Program-made: the position numbers and the translations under genes | Assembly: GCF_000384215.1 (NCBI RefSeq) | Contig: NZ_KB913032.1 | Location: forward strand, 3,489,665 to 3,553,664 | Direction: 5' to 3' | From: Amycolatopsis alba DSM 44262 | GTDB lineage: Bacteria > Actinomycetota > Actinomycetes > Mycobacteriales > Pseudonocardiaceae | DNA: 64,000 nucleotides | The notes under the pieces: model-generated | Database searches by the model: none | Told to the model about the DNA's origin: nothing | The model's input: only the letters and a program-made list of their open reading frames with translations | In this document: positions 1-10,513 of the stretch, one piece after another | How the letters are laid out: every line of letters begins with the position of its first letter | How positions within the stretch are numbered: position 1 is the first letter of the stretch

Positions 1-578
1 CCCGAAAGCCGCCTCGGGTGCCGAGGGGTGGGCGTGACCAGCGTCGAGAGGATGGCCGCGGCGACGACGAAGGTGGCGACGTCGACCATCACGGCGACGT
101 ACAGGCCATCGCGGCCGACCCACACCAGTAGTCCGGCGGCCGCGAGCCCGCCCAGTCCGAAGCCCGCGGAGCGGACCATCGCGGCTTCGGCGAACGGCCG
201 GTCCTTCGGCCCTTCGCCGGCGACATCGGCGATGAGCGAGAACTGCGAGCTGTAGAACAGCTGTTGCCCGGCCGCGAGCATGACCGACGCACCGACGACA
301 CCGGTGAAACCACCGGCCAACAGGAAAGCGCTTGCTCCGGCGGCCTGCAGGACGTGGGCGCAGATCATCACCGTCCGCGGTCCGATCAGGTCGACGAGCC
401 GCCCGGCGAACGCGGGGACGAGCAACCCGGCCAGCGCACCGAGCGTGACCGCCACCCCCGCCTGGGCGAGCGGCAGCCCCACCACACGGATGACGAAGAC
501 GAGGCCCAGCGGGAGAAAGAGTCCCGAGCCGAAGTTGTCGATTCCCAACGCGACCAGCAACGCGACCCTGCTCCGCAC
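1..578 (-). CDS. MFS transporter, N-terminal part (cut by left edge)
   Basis: About 192 residues of a major facilitator superfamily permease can be read; the rest lies off the left edge. The frame starts at a GTG (MRSRVALLVALGIDN) and gives alternating hydrophobic segments with short charged loops. One such loop, GRLVDLIGPRT, sits between transmembrane helices 2 and 3, where the MFS signature loop falls. The only upstream in-frame alternative is blocked by a TAG stop. It lies 75 bp downstream of the marR-like gene on the same strand, so it is probably the drug or metabolite exporter controlled by that regulator. Substrate cannot be told. Family confident, start fairly confident. Confidence 0.8.
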   Translation of the reverse strand, partial: MRSRVALLVALGIDNFGSGLFLPLGLVFVIRVVGLPLAQAGVAVTLGALAGLLVPAFAGRLVDLIGPRTVMICAHVLQAAGASAFLLAGGFTGVVGASVMLAAGQQLFYSSQFSLIADVAGEGPKDRPFAEAAMVRSAGFGLGGLAAAGLLVWVGRDGLYVAVMVDVATFVVAAAILSTLVTPTPRHPRRLS

Positions 579-653
579 GACTTCGACGCTACCGGCGTGA
601 CAGCGCTACGAAAGGTCCGTTCAGTCAAGACCGGCGGGTAGCAACAAAACCCC

Positions 654-1118
654 TCAGACGGGGCAGGTGCGGCCGCCGAGGACCGCGCGCACATCGGCGT
701 TCATCTCCGCCAGGCGTGTGGTCAGCTCGATGACCTTCTCGTCGTCCCAGTCACCCAGCGCGCGCTCCATGAACGCCAGATAACCGGTCCGCCTGCGCCC
801 CAGTTCCTCGTGTCCCCGCTCGGAGATGCTGATGATCGACGCGCGGCCGTCCTCGGGCGCGGGACGGCGGTCGACCATTCCCGCCGCGGACAGCTGGGAG
901 ATTTGACGGCTCACGACCGAAAGGTCCACAAAGCGCCGTTTGGCAAGTTCCGAAGGCCGCGCCTCGCCGTGCTTCGCCAGATCGGACAGCAGCATCGCGG
1001 CGGCCGGATGCAGGCCGGGGTCGTCCTGCCAGGCCTGCATGATCCAGGCGTGCTGCAGCTGGGAGGCTGCCTTCAGCTCACGCATCAGCTCGACCCTCGC
1101 GTCGTCTGCTGAGCTCAT
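654..1118 (-). CDS. MarR-family transcriptional regulator
   Basis: A 154-residue winged-helix repressor. The region ELAKRRFVDLSVVSRQISQLSAAGMVDRR is the usual MarR recognition helix followed by the wing (PAPEDGRAS). Long helices at both ends form the dimer interface. I chose the ATG at 1118 because it has a strong ribosome site (GGGAGGA, 8 nt upstream). An upstream in-frame ATG at 1148 lies inside a perfect dyad that looks like the operator and has no ribosome site. The MFS gene follows on the same strand, so the pair probably forms a ligand-responsive efflux operon that represses itself. Confidence 0.9.
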   Translation of the reverse strand: MSSADDARVELMRELKAASQLQHAWIMQAWQDDPGLHPAAAMLLSDLAKHGEARPSELAKRRFVDLSVVSRQISQLSAAGMVDRRPAPEDGRASIISISERGHEELGRRRTGYLAFMERALGDWDDEKVIELTTRLAEMNADVRAVLGGRTCPV

Positions 1119-1133
1119 CGATTCCTCCCGGCT

Positions 1134-1150
1134 ACTTGTATAGTACAAGT
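1134..1150. promoter_or_regulatory. Putative MarR operator (7-3-7 perfect dyad)
   Basis: ACTTGTA-TAG-TACAAGT is a perfect inverted repeat 16 bp upstream of the chosen marR start. Size and position match self-regulating MarR operators. That this MarR protein binds it is inference. Confidence 0.6.
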
Positions 1151-1387
1151 TTATTCGGCGACACTTGCGTAAGACAACTATTTACCTCGTGAGATCGCCC
1201 ACTGCCCGCCGGATTCGAGTACACCCGTCCGGAGCAACGATGCGGGCAAAAGGGCTCTCGGCGGCTAGTCTCGCGAGCGAGCCGGAACCAGCCGACCGGC
1301 CGACAGCCACTGACCGGAGAGGTGAATGGTCCGTGAATTCTTCTCCAGTGGTCACACGTCCGTGAACCTGGGAAGCTCTCTTCCGGT

Positions 1388-2593
1388 ATGCGCTTTCCGA
1401 TCAGCGACTCCCAGCCCGTGACAGCCGACGCGGTCAGCCCGGTACCCCGGTCGTCGGCGCCACGCGCAGCCCCTCCCGCGGTCACCGCGATGGTGGGGCT
1501 CATCCGTGACACCTGGGCGAAATCGGAGCCCTTCATCCCGGAGATCTCCCAGTTCTTCTACGGGATGCTGTTCACCCTCGCGCCCGCCACCCGCGACTTC
1601 TTCCCGATCAACATGGAGGTCCAGCGCGGCAGGCTGGTGCGCGCACTGGTCCACATCGTGCAGATGGTCGACCGGCCGGACGATCTCGTGCCGTTCCTGA
1701 CCCAGCTCGGCCGCGACCACCGCAAGTTCGGCGTGATCCCGCGGCATTACGAGGCCGTCGGCACCGCGCTGCTCGCCTCGCTCAAGAACCACCTCGGTCC
1801 GGACTGGACACCGGAGGTCGAACGGGCGTGGGCGGAGGCGTTCACCATCGTCGCCCGCGCGATGCAGGAGGCCGCCGCGGCCGACGTCAACCCGGCGTCG
1901 TGGTCGGCCACCGTACTCGAACACCGGCGGCTCACCTGGGATCTCGCCCTGGTCCGGGTCCAGCCCGAGTTCGCGGTGCCGTATCAGCCCGGCCAGTACA
2001 TGAGCGTCGAAGTCCCGCAGCGGCCGAGGCTCTGGCGTTATCTGTCCCCGGCGAACGCTCCGCGCGAGGACGGCGGCATCGAGTTCCACGTGCGCGCCGT
2101 CGACGGCGGCTGGGTGTCCCGCGCCATCGTGAGTCATACGCAACCCGGCGACGTCTGGCGGCTGGGCCCGCCGCTCGGCAGGCTCGCGGTCGACCGGGCC
2201 GACGACCGCGGCGTGCTGATGATCGCGGGCGGCACCGGCGTCGCGCCGTTGCGCGCCATTCTGGACGACCTCGCGCAGTGGGGCGAGAACCCGAAGGTCC
2301 AGCTGTTCTACGGTGGACCGTCGCGTGAGGACCTCTACGACCTCGACGAATTGCGAGCCCTCGCGGCCACGAACCCGTGGCTGACCGTGACCCCGGTGAT
2401 CGAGCACGGTGACGAAGCGCCCGGCTGCGTCCAGGGCACGCTCGCGGAAGCCGTTACACAGCAAGGATCCTGGCCGGGCCACCGGATCCTCGTCGCCGGT
2501 TCGCCCGCGATGATCCGGGCGACGGTGTCCCGGATGCTGGTCGCGGGCAGCGCGCTCGACCAGATCGCGTACGACCCCTTCACCATCGACTAG
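1388..2593 (+). CDS. Flavohaemoprotein-like globin/FAD/NAD reductase (copy 1)
   Basis: A 401-residue fusion of an N-terminal globin domain (about 35-170) and a ferredoxin-reductase-like FAD/NAD(P) domain (about 175-401), the layout of Hmp nitric oxide dioxygenases. The globin has the B10 tyrosine region (QFFYGMLF) and the proximal histidine in GRDHRKFG. The NAD site reads AGGTGVAPL. The usual flavin motif R-x-Y-S is replaced by RYLS, and the position matching Gln E7 of E. coli Hmp appears to be Leu. I recall similar changes from mycobacterial type II flavohaemoglobins, so the electron donor and substrate may not be the classical ones. About 35 extra proline- and serine-rich residues precede the globin. 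A paralogue follows. Confidence 0.85.
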   Translation: MRFPISDSQPVTADAVSPVPRSSAPRAAPPAVTAMVGLIRDTWAKSEPFIPEISQFFYGMLFTLAPATRDFFPINMEVQRGRLVRALVHIVQMVDRPDDLVPFLTQLGRDHRKFGVIPRHYEAVGTALLASLKNHLGPDWTPEVERAWAEAFTIVARAMQEAAAADVNPASWSATVLEHRRLTWDLALVRVQPEFAVPYQPGQYMSVEVPQRPRLWRYLSPANAPREDGGIEFHVRAVDGGWVSRAIVSHTQPGDVWRLGPPLGRLAVDRADDRGVLMIAGGTGVAPLRAILDDLAQWGENPKVQLFYGGPSREDLYDLDELRALAATNPWLTVTPVIEHGDEAPGCVQGTLAEAVTQQGSWPGHRILVAGSPAMIRATVSRMLVAGSALDQIAYDPFTID

Positions 2594-2958
2594 CAGGCAT
2601 TTCCCACTCCGTTCAAAGATCACCGGCTTTGCCGGAAACGCGTTCGTCGAATGCGATTCCACAATGGAGATCAGCATAAGACCGCATACTGTTACGTAGT
2701 CGGCCGAACACGGAAAAAACGCCACCCGATCGGCGGATCAGGACTTGCCGAAAACTGGCGAAAAACACTGGTGAAGCAAGGGAAATCCCTGCTGCTTGAG
2801 CGCCCTTACTTAGTGCCAGACGGGGTTGACGGCGCGTATATCGTTTGGTCCGTTCGAGCGGGAAACATCTTTTACCGGATCCTTTCCCGACGTTCGGGCA
2901 TACAGTCAGGAACCCTCGGGGGAACACGATCGCCATCACTACATCGGGTCTGGAGAAT
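2594..2958. other. Intergenic region between the two flavohaemoprotein genes
   Basis: About 365 bp with no convincing gene. Base composition is visibly lower in GC than the flanking genes. It presumably holds the promoter of the second copy. A short hairpin (CCGGC-ttt-GCCGG, near 2620) follows the first gene but lacks a T-run. Confidence 0.4.
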
Positions 2959-4224
2959 ATGCCCGATACAACTGGAGAACATCGTTCAGCCATGACTGCC
3001 GAAACAGTGAAGTACGAGCATCCACCGAGTTCGTCCAGATCTTCACCACCACGGACTCCCACCACCGGACCGGTTCCCGTTCCGCCCTTGATCGAAACCC
3101 CGACCGTTGACAAGAGCGTCCAGATGGCCAAGCTCGTCCGGACGAGTTTCGCCGCCGTCGAAACGAAGGCCGACGAGTTGTCCCAGTACTTCTACGGGGC
3201 GCTTTTCTCCGTTTCGCCGGACACCAGGGCGCTGTTCCCGATCAACATGGCCACCCAACGAAATCGTTTACTACGCGCGCTCGTCTACGTCGTGCAGATG
3301 GTGGACCGACCGGAAGAACTGACCACCTTCCTCAGTCAGCTCGGCCGGGATCACCGGAAGTTCGACGTGCTCGGCAGGCATTACGACGCGGTCGGCGTCG
3401 CACTGATCGCCACGTTGAAAAGGTTCTTGAAAGACGACTGGACACCCGAAGTCGAAGACGCCTGGGTCACCGCGTACGGCGTCATTTCGAAGAGCATGCG
3501 CGAGGCCGCGAACAAGGAGGCCGGGCCCGCGTGGTGGAAGGCGACCGTCGTCGAGCACCGTCTCGTGTCCCGCGATGTCGCCATCGTCAAGGTGCGCACC
3601 GACCAGCCGCTCCCGTACCGGGCCGGCGGCTACGTCAGCGTGGAAGTCCCGCAGCGGCCGAGGATGTGGCGGTACCTGTCGCCCGCCACCGCGCCGCACG
3701 ACGACGGGTTGCTGGAGTTCCACGTGCACGCCGTGCGCGGCGGCTGGGTGTCGCGTTCGATCGCCCACCACACCCGGTTCGGCGACACCTGGCGCCTCGG
3801 CCCGTCGCTCGGCGCGCTTTCGGTGCACCAAACCGAAAGCCGCCCGCTGCTGATGATCGGTGGCGGCACCGGGGTCGCGCCGATGCTCGCCCTGCTCGAC
3901 GAGATGTCGCGCTGGCAGCACAACCCGCCGGTGCACCTGTTCTTCGGCGGGCGGCGGCCGGAAGACCTCTACGCCCTCGACGAGCTCCGCGGGCTGGCCG
4001 TCACCTGCCCTTGGCTGACGGTGACCCCGGTGACCGAGGAAGGCACCATCGCAGGCGGCGACCGCGGCACGCTGGCCACGGCGGTCACGCAGCGCGGCGC
4101 CTGGAAGGAGCGTGACGTGTATGTCGCCGGGTCGCCGTCGATGATCCGCGCGACGATCGCGAAACTGCTCGCCGCCGGAACGGATCTGGCCAGGATCAAG
4201 TACGACCCCTTCACCCTGGACTGA
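2959..4224 (+). CDS. Flavohaemoprotein-like globin/FAD/NAD reductase (copy 2)
   Basis: A 421-residue paralogue of the preceding gene with the same order: proline-rich N-terminal extension, globin (QYFYGALF, GRDHRKFD), then FAD/NAD domain (RYLS motif, GGGTGVAPM). The frame is open upstream to 2845. I chose the ATG at 2959 because GGAG lies just before it; an ATG at 2992 is also possible. Nearly every catalytic motif is shared between the copies, including the RYLS change and the Leu at the E7 position, so both belong to the same unusual subclass. The long gap between the genes suggests separate promoters. Role is probably nitric oxide or electron-acceptor chemistry in the cytoplasm; this is family inference. 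Confidence 0.85.
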   Translation: MPDTTGEHRSAMTAETVKYEHPPSSSRSSPPRTPTTGPVPVPPLIETPTVDKSVQMAKLVRTSFAAVETKADELSQYFYGALFSVSPDTRALFPINMATQRNRLLRALVYVVQMVDRPEELTTFLSQLGRDHRKFDVLGRHYDAVGVALIATLKRFLKDDWTPEVEDAWVTAYGVISKSMREAANKEAGPAWWKATVVEHRLVSRDVAIVKVRTDQPLPYRAGGYVSVEVPQRPRMWRYLSPATAPHDDGLLEFHVHAVRGGWVSRSIAHHTRFGDTWRLGPSLGALSVHQTESRPLLMIGGGTGVAPMLALLDEMSRWQHNPPVHLFFGGRRPEDLYALDELRGLAVTCPWLTVTPVTEEGTIAGGDRGTLATAVTQRGAWKERDVYVAGSPSMIRATIAKLLAAGTDLARIKYDPFTLD

Positions 4225-4384
4225 GCCGATGCTTCGTTCGTATTAGGCCGTTCGGCTGTTCTACCTGGGCTCGACGCAGTAGTAGGTCTGCGAATCATTG
4301 ACCGCGGTCACCGGCGGATTTATGGTCTAGACCACATTGCTCCCCCTCAACGGGAACACCGTCGTTCCATCCCCAGGAGCCGGC

Positions 4385-5134
4385 ATGACCGTCAAACGCA
4401 AGCTCGTGGCAGCCGCCGCCGGTGCGATCCTCGCCCCGATCGCCGTCGTGGCCATCCCCCAGGTGGCCAGCGCCCACGGCTACGTGCTGTCCCCGCCCAG
4501 CCGCCAGGCCAACTGCGCCCAAGGCAAGGTTTCCGGCTGCGGTGCCATCGTCTATGAACCGCAGAGCGTCGAAGGCCCCAAGGGGCTCCGCAGCTGCAAC
4601 GGCGGTCTTCCGGGATTCGCCGAGCTCAACGACGAGTCGAAGTCCTGGCCAGCCGCCTCGGTCGGCAACAGCGTGACCTTCAACTGGAAGTTCACCGCCT
4701 ACCACCGGACCACGAACTACGAGTACTACATCGGCGGCACCAAGATCGCCGACATCAGCGGGAACAACTCCGCGCCGAAGGACCCGACGTCCCACACGGT
4801 CAGCCTGAACGGCTTCAGCGGACGGCAGAAGGTCCTCGCCATCTGGAACATCGCGGACACTCCGATGGCCTTCTACAGCTGCATCGACCTGCAGATCGGC
4901 GGTGGCAACCCGCCCACCAGCAATCCGCCGACCACCAGCAACCCGCCGTCGACGTCGAATCCGCCGAGCAGCACCACCAACCCGCCCACCGGTGGCACCT
5001 GGGCCGCCGGGACGGCCTACACGGTCGGCAGCACGGTGACCTACGACGGCGCGACCTACCGCTGCCAGCTGGCGCATACGGCGATCCAGGGCTGGGAACC
5101 GCCGAACACCCCCGCACTGTGGACACGCCAGTGA
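4385..5134 (+). CDS. Secreted lytic polysaccharide monooxygenase (AA10) with CBM5/12
   Basis: A 249-residue copper enzyme that oxidatively cleaves crystalline chitin or cellulose outside the cell. The signal peptide ends ...QVASA, leaving His31 as the mature N-terminus, as the copper histidine brace needs. The second brace histidine is H107 in FTAYHRTTN. The catalytic domain runs to about 182, then a Pro/Asn/Thr/Ser linker with repeated NPP units, then a small carbohydrate-binding module (about 209-249, with TYDGATYRC and GWEP). Start at 4385 chosen for AGGAG 6 nt upstream. The stop overlaps the start of the DUF305 lipoprotein gene, suggesting coupled translation. Substrate is not decided by the sequence. 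Confidence 0.92.
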   Translation: MTVKRKLVAAAAGAILAPIAVVAIPQVASAHGYVLSPPSRQANCAQGKVSGCGAIVYEPQSVEGPKGLRSCNGGLPGFAELNDESKSWPAASVGNSVTFNWKFTAYHRTTNYEYYIGGTKIADISGNNSAPKDPTSHTVSLNGFSGRQKVLAIWNIADTPMAFYSCIDLQIGGGNPPTSNPPTTSNPPSTSNPPSSTTNPPTGGTWAAGTAYTVGSTVTYDGATYRCQLAHTAIQGWEPPNTPALWTRQ

Positions 5135-5730
5135 AGCTGGCCCTCGTTCTCGTCGCCGGTCTCGTGGCCCTCGCGGGCTGCGGTGCCGGTGATGGCTCAC
5201 CCACCACCGCCGGTGCCCCGCTCTCCCCGGTCCCCGCCTCGGGCGCACCGGCGTCCGCCGAGTACAACGACGCCGACGTGATGTTCCTGCAGATGATGCT
5301 CGCCCACAACGACCAGGGCGTGGAGATCGTCAAACTGGTGAAGACCAAGCAGGCGCAGAAGCAGGAGCTCAAGGATCTCGCGGCCGCCATCGAGGCGACG
5401 CAGCAGACCGAGAGCACCGACATGCGGAACTGGCTGAAGAACTGGGGCAAACCCGAGACGGGCTCGATGGACCCGAACGCGCACCACCATCACGGTGGCG
5501 ACGGGCTCACCGACAAGGGCCTGCTCGCCGCACTGTCCAAAAAGGATGGTTCGGAGTTCACCCTGGACGTCGCCGACATCTTCGTCGCGCACCAGCACAA
5601 CGGGGTCGCGTTGGCGAGGACCGAACTGAAGGACGGCAAGAACCCAGGCTCGAAGGCGCTGGCCCAGCGGATCATGGACTCACGGACCGGCGAGGTCCAG
5701 CAGATCCGGGCCCTGGTCCCCGGCCAATAG
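5119..5730 (+). CDS. DUF305 lipoprotein
   Basis: A 203-residue exported protein. The signal peptide ends in the lipobox LAGC, so it should be anchored to the outer face of the membrane. The rest is a DUF305 four-helix bundle: MFLQMMLAHNDQGVEIVK and FVAHQHNGVALAR carry the conserved His and Asp/Asn residues, and there is a His-rich stretch HHHH between helices. DUF305 proteins are often found near copper genes; a metal role is inference. Two GTG starts are possible: 5119, overlapping the LPMO gene by 16 bp, or 5131, overlapping by 4 bp. Neither has a clear ribosome site, which fits translational coupling. A strong hairpin follows the gene. Confidence 0.88.
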   Translation: MDTPVKLALVLVAGLVALAGCGAGDGSPTTAGAPLSPVPASGAPASAEYNDADVMFLQMMLAHNDQGVEIVKLVKTKQAQKQELKDLAAAIEATQQTESTDMRNWLKNWGKPETGSMDPNAHHHHGGDGLTDKGLLAALSKKDGSEFTLDVADIFVAHQHNGVALARTELKDGKNPGSKALAQRIMDSRTGEVQQIRALVPGQ

Positions 5731-5737
5731 CGCAATC

Positions 5738-5777
5738 AGTCCTCTGATCGCCCCGGCGTCCGGGCGATCAGAGGACT
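5738..5777 (+). terminator. Hairpin terminator after the LPMO-DUF305 pair
   Basis: Perfect 16-bp arms (5738-5753 and 5762-5777) with an 8-nt loop, 8 bp after the DUF305 stop. There is no T-run, as is common for actinomycete terminators. Confidence 0.65.
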
Positions 5778-5842
5778 ATCGAGGGGTAGGCGAAGCTGTC
5801 CTGTCGGACGGCCAGTCAACGCCTGGTGGCCTCGCCGGAAGC

Positions 5843-5989
5843 GTTGTGAAAGCCACTTTCACAACCTTCAACGTTGCGAAAGTGGCTTTCACGACATCAG
5901 CTCCCAGCGGCTCTCACCTGTCGCGCTGGGCCGGGTGTCGCGAAAGCCACTTTCGCGACATCTGATATCCCGAAAGTGGCTTTCACGAC
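5843..5989. repeat. Cluster of four GAAAGTGGCTTTC palindromic words
   Basis: Four 21-23-bp units at 5843-5865, 5873-5895, 5937-5959 and about 5969-5989. Each is itself a near-perfect palindrome with the core CGAAAG-nnn-CTTTCG or TGAAAG-nnn-CTTTCA. Neighbouring units carry CCA and TGG in the centre, so they also pair with each other as longer hairpins. They lie between the convergent DUF305 and hspR genes. The same word recurs at 14188-14240. Confidence 0.75.
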
Positions 5990-6066
5990 ACCCCGAAGCC
6001 CGAAGAGGCACGAGCAGCCGAGCTCGACCCGTTCGCGCCTTGCCCCTCGATAACGCGACTTGCCAC

Positions 6067-6504
6067 TCACGACCGTTTCTTGGGTTTCCAGACCACCAGT
6101 GCCGTCTGCTGCCGCAGCGTGACGAGGTCCTTGCGGTAGGAGGCGTGCACGGCCGCGGCCGTCTGCTCGGCGGTGACATACGCCGCCGTGAGCTCTTCGG
6201 TCAGTTCGGCGATCCGCGCCCGGAGGGCGTCGACCTGGTTCTCCAGCTCGATGATCCGCTTGATGCCCGCGAGGTTGACACCGTCCTCTTGGGACAGTCG
6301 CTGCACCTCGCGGAGCAACGCGATGTCCCGCATGGAGTACCGGCGGCCACCACCGGAGGTCCGGCCCGGCGACACGAGACCCTGGCGGTCGTAGGACCGC
6401 AGGGTCTGCGCGTGCAGGCCGGACAGCTGCGCCGCCACCGAAATGACGAACACCGGGGTGTCCTCGTCCGCACCGTGCGGCAGCGCGCCGAACATCGTGC
6501 TCAC
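6067..6504 (-). CDS. hspR: HspR, MerR-family heat-shock repressor
   Basis: A 145-residue MerR-type protein: helix-turn-helix and wing at about 18-60 (VAAQLSGLHAQTLRSYDRQG, then GGGRRYSMRDIALL), followed by a long coiled coil (IIELENQVDALRARIAEL). Last gene of the dnaK-grpE-dnaJ-hspR operon; its start overlaps the dnaJ stop by 4 bp. In Streptomyces, HspR binds HAIR operators before dnaK with DnaK as co-repressor. Two such sites lie upstream of dnaK here, so feedback control of the operon is very likely. It sets chaperone level in the cytoplasm. Confidence 0.96.
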   Translation of the reverse strand: MSTMFGALPHGADEDTPVFVISVAAQLSGLHAQTLRSYDRQGLVSPGRTSGGGRRYSMRDIALLREVQRLSQEDGVNLAGIKRIIELENQVDALRARIAELTEELTAAYVTAEQTAAAVHASYRKDLVTLRQQTALVVWKPKKRS

Positions 6505-7676
6505 CTGCCTTCGAGAAGTTCGGTGATCTCCGGTCGTGGGTCGTGCTCGGACATGGCCTCCGCGTAGGCCTCCAGCGCTTCACGGGCCTTGTCGTCCAAC
6601 TTGGCCGGAATGGCCGCCTGCAGGGTGACCAGCAGGTCGCCCTGCGAGCCGTCCCGCTTCGCGATTCCCTTGCCGCGCACGCGAAGCACGCGACCGCTCG
6701 CCGTACCCTGCGGCACCTTCAGCGAGACCTTGCCCTCCAGCGTCGGCACGGTGATCGTGCCGCCGAGGGCCAGTTCCGCGAAGGACACCGGCACGGTGAT
6801 CGTCAGGTCGAGGTCCTGGCGCCCGAACACCGCGTGCGGCGCGACGTGCACGCGGACGTACAGATCGCCCGGCTGCGCGCCACCCTTGCCCGGTTCGCCC
6901 TGGCCCGCCAGCCGGATCCGCTGGTCGTCGGCGACGCCCGGCGGGATCCGCACGGTCAGCGTGCGGGTGCGGGTGCTGACGCCCTCGCCCGCGCATTCCG
7001 GGCAGGGGTCGTCGATGATCGTGCCGCGGCCGCGGCAGTCGCGGCACGGCTCGGAGAACGCGAACGCGCCCTGGCTCCGGCTGACCAGCCCGCTGCCCTG
7101 ACAGGTCGAACACGTCCTCGGGGAAGTCCCCGGTTTCGCGCCGTTCCCGCCGCAGGTGGAACAGGTCGCCGGGCTCGACAGCCGCAGCGGCAGGGTCGCG
7201 CCCTTGACCGCCTCGGTGAAGTCGATCCGGACGTCGGTCTCCACGTCCGCGCCGCGCTGCGGCCGGTTGGCCGTGGCACCGGCCGCGGCGCCGCGGCGGC
7301 CGAAAAGACCACCGAGGATGTCGCCGAGACCGCCGAAGCCGCCCTGCTGCTGGCCCGCCTGGCCGAAGATGTCGCCGACGTCGAAGCCGCCGCTTCCGCC
7401 ACCGCCGCCGGGGAAGCCGAAGCCACCCGGACCGCCGGAGCCGAAGAGGCGGCGAGCCTCGTCGTACTCCTTGCGCTTGGACGTGTCGGAAAGAACGCCG
7501 TACGCCTCGGAAACCGCCTTGAACTTCTTCTCGGCCTCCGCGTTGCCCGCGTTGGCGTCGGGGTGGTTCTCCTTGGCCAGTTTGCGATAGGCCTTCTTGA
7601 TCTCGTCCGCGGTGGCGTCGGAGGAGACGCCCAGCTCACGGTAGAAGTCCTTACCGATCCATTCCCGTGCACTCAC
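6501..7676 (-). CDS. dnaJ: DnaJ, Hsp40 co-chaperone
   Basis: A 391-residue type I DnaJ. The J domain (about 10-75) has the HPD triad in KENHPDANAG, which stimulates DnaK ATPase. A Gly/Phe-rich stretch follows, then four CxxCxGxG-type zinc motifs (CSTCGGNG, CSTCQGSG, CRDCRGRG, CPECAGEG) and the C-terminal substrate-binding and dimer domain. It delivers unfolded proteins to DnaK in the cytoplasm. It sits 33 bp after grpE and overlaps hspR by 4 bp in one heat-shock operon. The third motif's surroundings and the overall length are normal for the actinobacterial DnaJ1 class. Confidence 0.97.
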   Translation of the reverse strand: MSAREWIGKDFYRELGVSSDATADEIKKAYRKLAKENHPDANAGNAEAEKKFKAVSEAYGVLSDTSKRKEYDEARRLFGSGGPGGFGFPGGGGGSGGFDVGDIFGQAGQQQGGFGGLGDILGGLFGRRGAAAGATANRPQRGADVETDVRIDFTEAVKGATLPLRLSSPATCSTCGGNGAKPGTSPRTCSTCQGSGLVSRSQGAFAFSEPCRDCRGRGTIIDDPCPECAGEGVSTRTRTLTVRIPPGVADDQRIRLAGQGEPGKGGAQPGDLYVRVHVAPHAVFGRQDLDLTITVPVSFAELALGGTITVPTLEGKVSLKVPQGTASGRVLRVRGKGIAKRDGSQGDLLVTLQAAIPAKLDDKAREALEAYAEAMSEHDPRPEITELLEGR

Positions 7677-7709
7677 CGAACGTCTCCTCCTTTCACGCCG
7701 TATCGCCGA

Positions 7710-8476
7710 TCAGCGGTTGTTCTCATCGAAAAGTTCGCCCTCGAGCGGCAGCTCGCCGCCGACGGGCGGGTCCACCGGGGCGTCCTGCGCCGCCGGCGCG
7801 GGAGCGGCGCCCGGCTCGTGATCGGTGACCCCGACCAGCGCCGCGCGCAGCACACGCTCGCCGAAGCGGTAACCGCGGCGCATGACCGTGGTGACCGTCG
7901 GTCCGGCGACGTCCGGCGAGGTGCTGTGCTGGACGGCCTCGTGGACGCTGGGGTCGAACTCCTCGCCCTCGGCGCCGAACGGCTCGAGCCCCGATCGCTG
8001 CAGGCTCCCGACCAGCTTCTCGCCGACCGCCTTGAACGCACCCGTCAGATCGCCGTGCTGCTCCGCGCGCTCGAGGTCGTCGAGCAGCGGGAGCAGGTCG
8101 GCGACGACCGTCGCCTTGGCGCCGGTGACGACCTGTTCACGGTCACGGTCCACGCGCTTGCGGTAGTTGGCGTACTCCGCCTGGAGACGCTGGAGGTCGG
8201 CGGTGCGTTCCGCCAGCTCCTTCTCCAGGCCGGTGGCCACCGACACCGAATCGTCCACGATGGAGTCCCCGAGGCCGGGGCCCGCGTGGGTCGCGGGCGC
8301 CGGCTCCGTCGGCAAAGCGGGTTCTTCGGCCGGGGCGGCGTGCTTCGGGCCGTCCTGGGGCTCGGCGGCCGGGGTGGCCGGACGGACCTCACCGGTCAGC
8401 GGATCGATCCGCCTACGGTCCCGCACGACCACCGGCTCCTCCGGGCCACGGCCCTCGGATTCGTCGTAGCGTCCCG

Positions 8477-8480
<4 letters not shown>
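7710..8480 (-). CDS. grpE: GrpE nucleotide exchange factor
   Basis: A 256-residue GrpE. The central coiled coil ([31 protein letters not shown]) and the C-terminal beta wing ([20 protein letters not shown]) are typical; it releases ADP from DnaK. The acidic, Pro/Ala-rich N-terminal extension of about 75 residues and the C-terminal tail after GVTDHE are low-complexity. The start overlaps the dnaK stop by 4 bp, so translation is coupled. Confidence 0.96.
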
Positions 8481-10348
<1,868 letters not shown>

Positions 10349-10393
10349 GGTGTGATCCTCCTGCTAGTTCTTGACCTGCACGTTCGCCCCCAC

Positions 10394-10414
10394 CTTGAGT
10401 GGGTGCCACGCAAG
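10394..10414 (-). promoter_or_regulatory. HAIR-type HspR operator, proximal
   Basis: CTTGAGT-N7-ACGCAAG, one mismatch from the HAIR consensus CTTGAGT-N7-ACTCAAG, starting 46 bp before dnaK. Recognised from the published consensus; binding is inferred. Confidence 0.75.
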
Positions 10415-10448
10415 TTCTATCGGGATGATGCGTCTCCGTCAAGCCGGA

Positions 10449-10469
10449 CTTGAGTCGACCGCACTCAAC
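10449..10469 (-). promoter_or_regulatory. HAIR-type HspR operator, distal
   Basis: CTTGAGT-N7-ACTCAAC, one mismatch from consensus, 55 bp further upstream than the proximal site. The two sites together suggest cooperative repression of the dnaK promoter. Confidence 0.8.
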
Positions 10470-10513
10470 CTTGTACCCGGCTCAACGTGCGACACGGGCG
10501 TCTTGTTCCCGTG

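Noticed and set aside
4905..5000. Short direct repeats
   Set aside because: They encode the NPP linker of the LPMO in frame, not a non-coding repeat.
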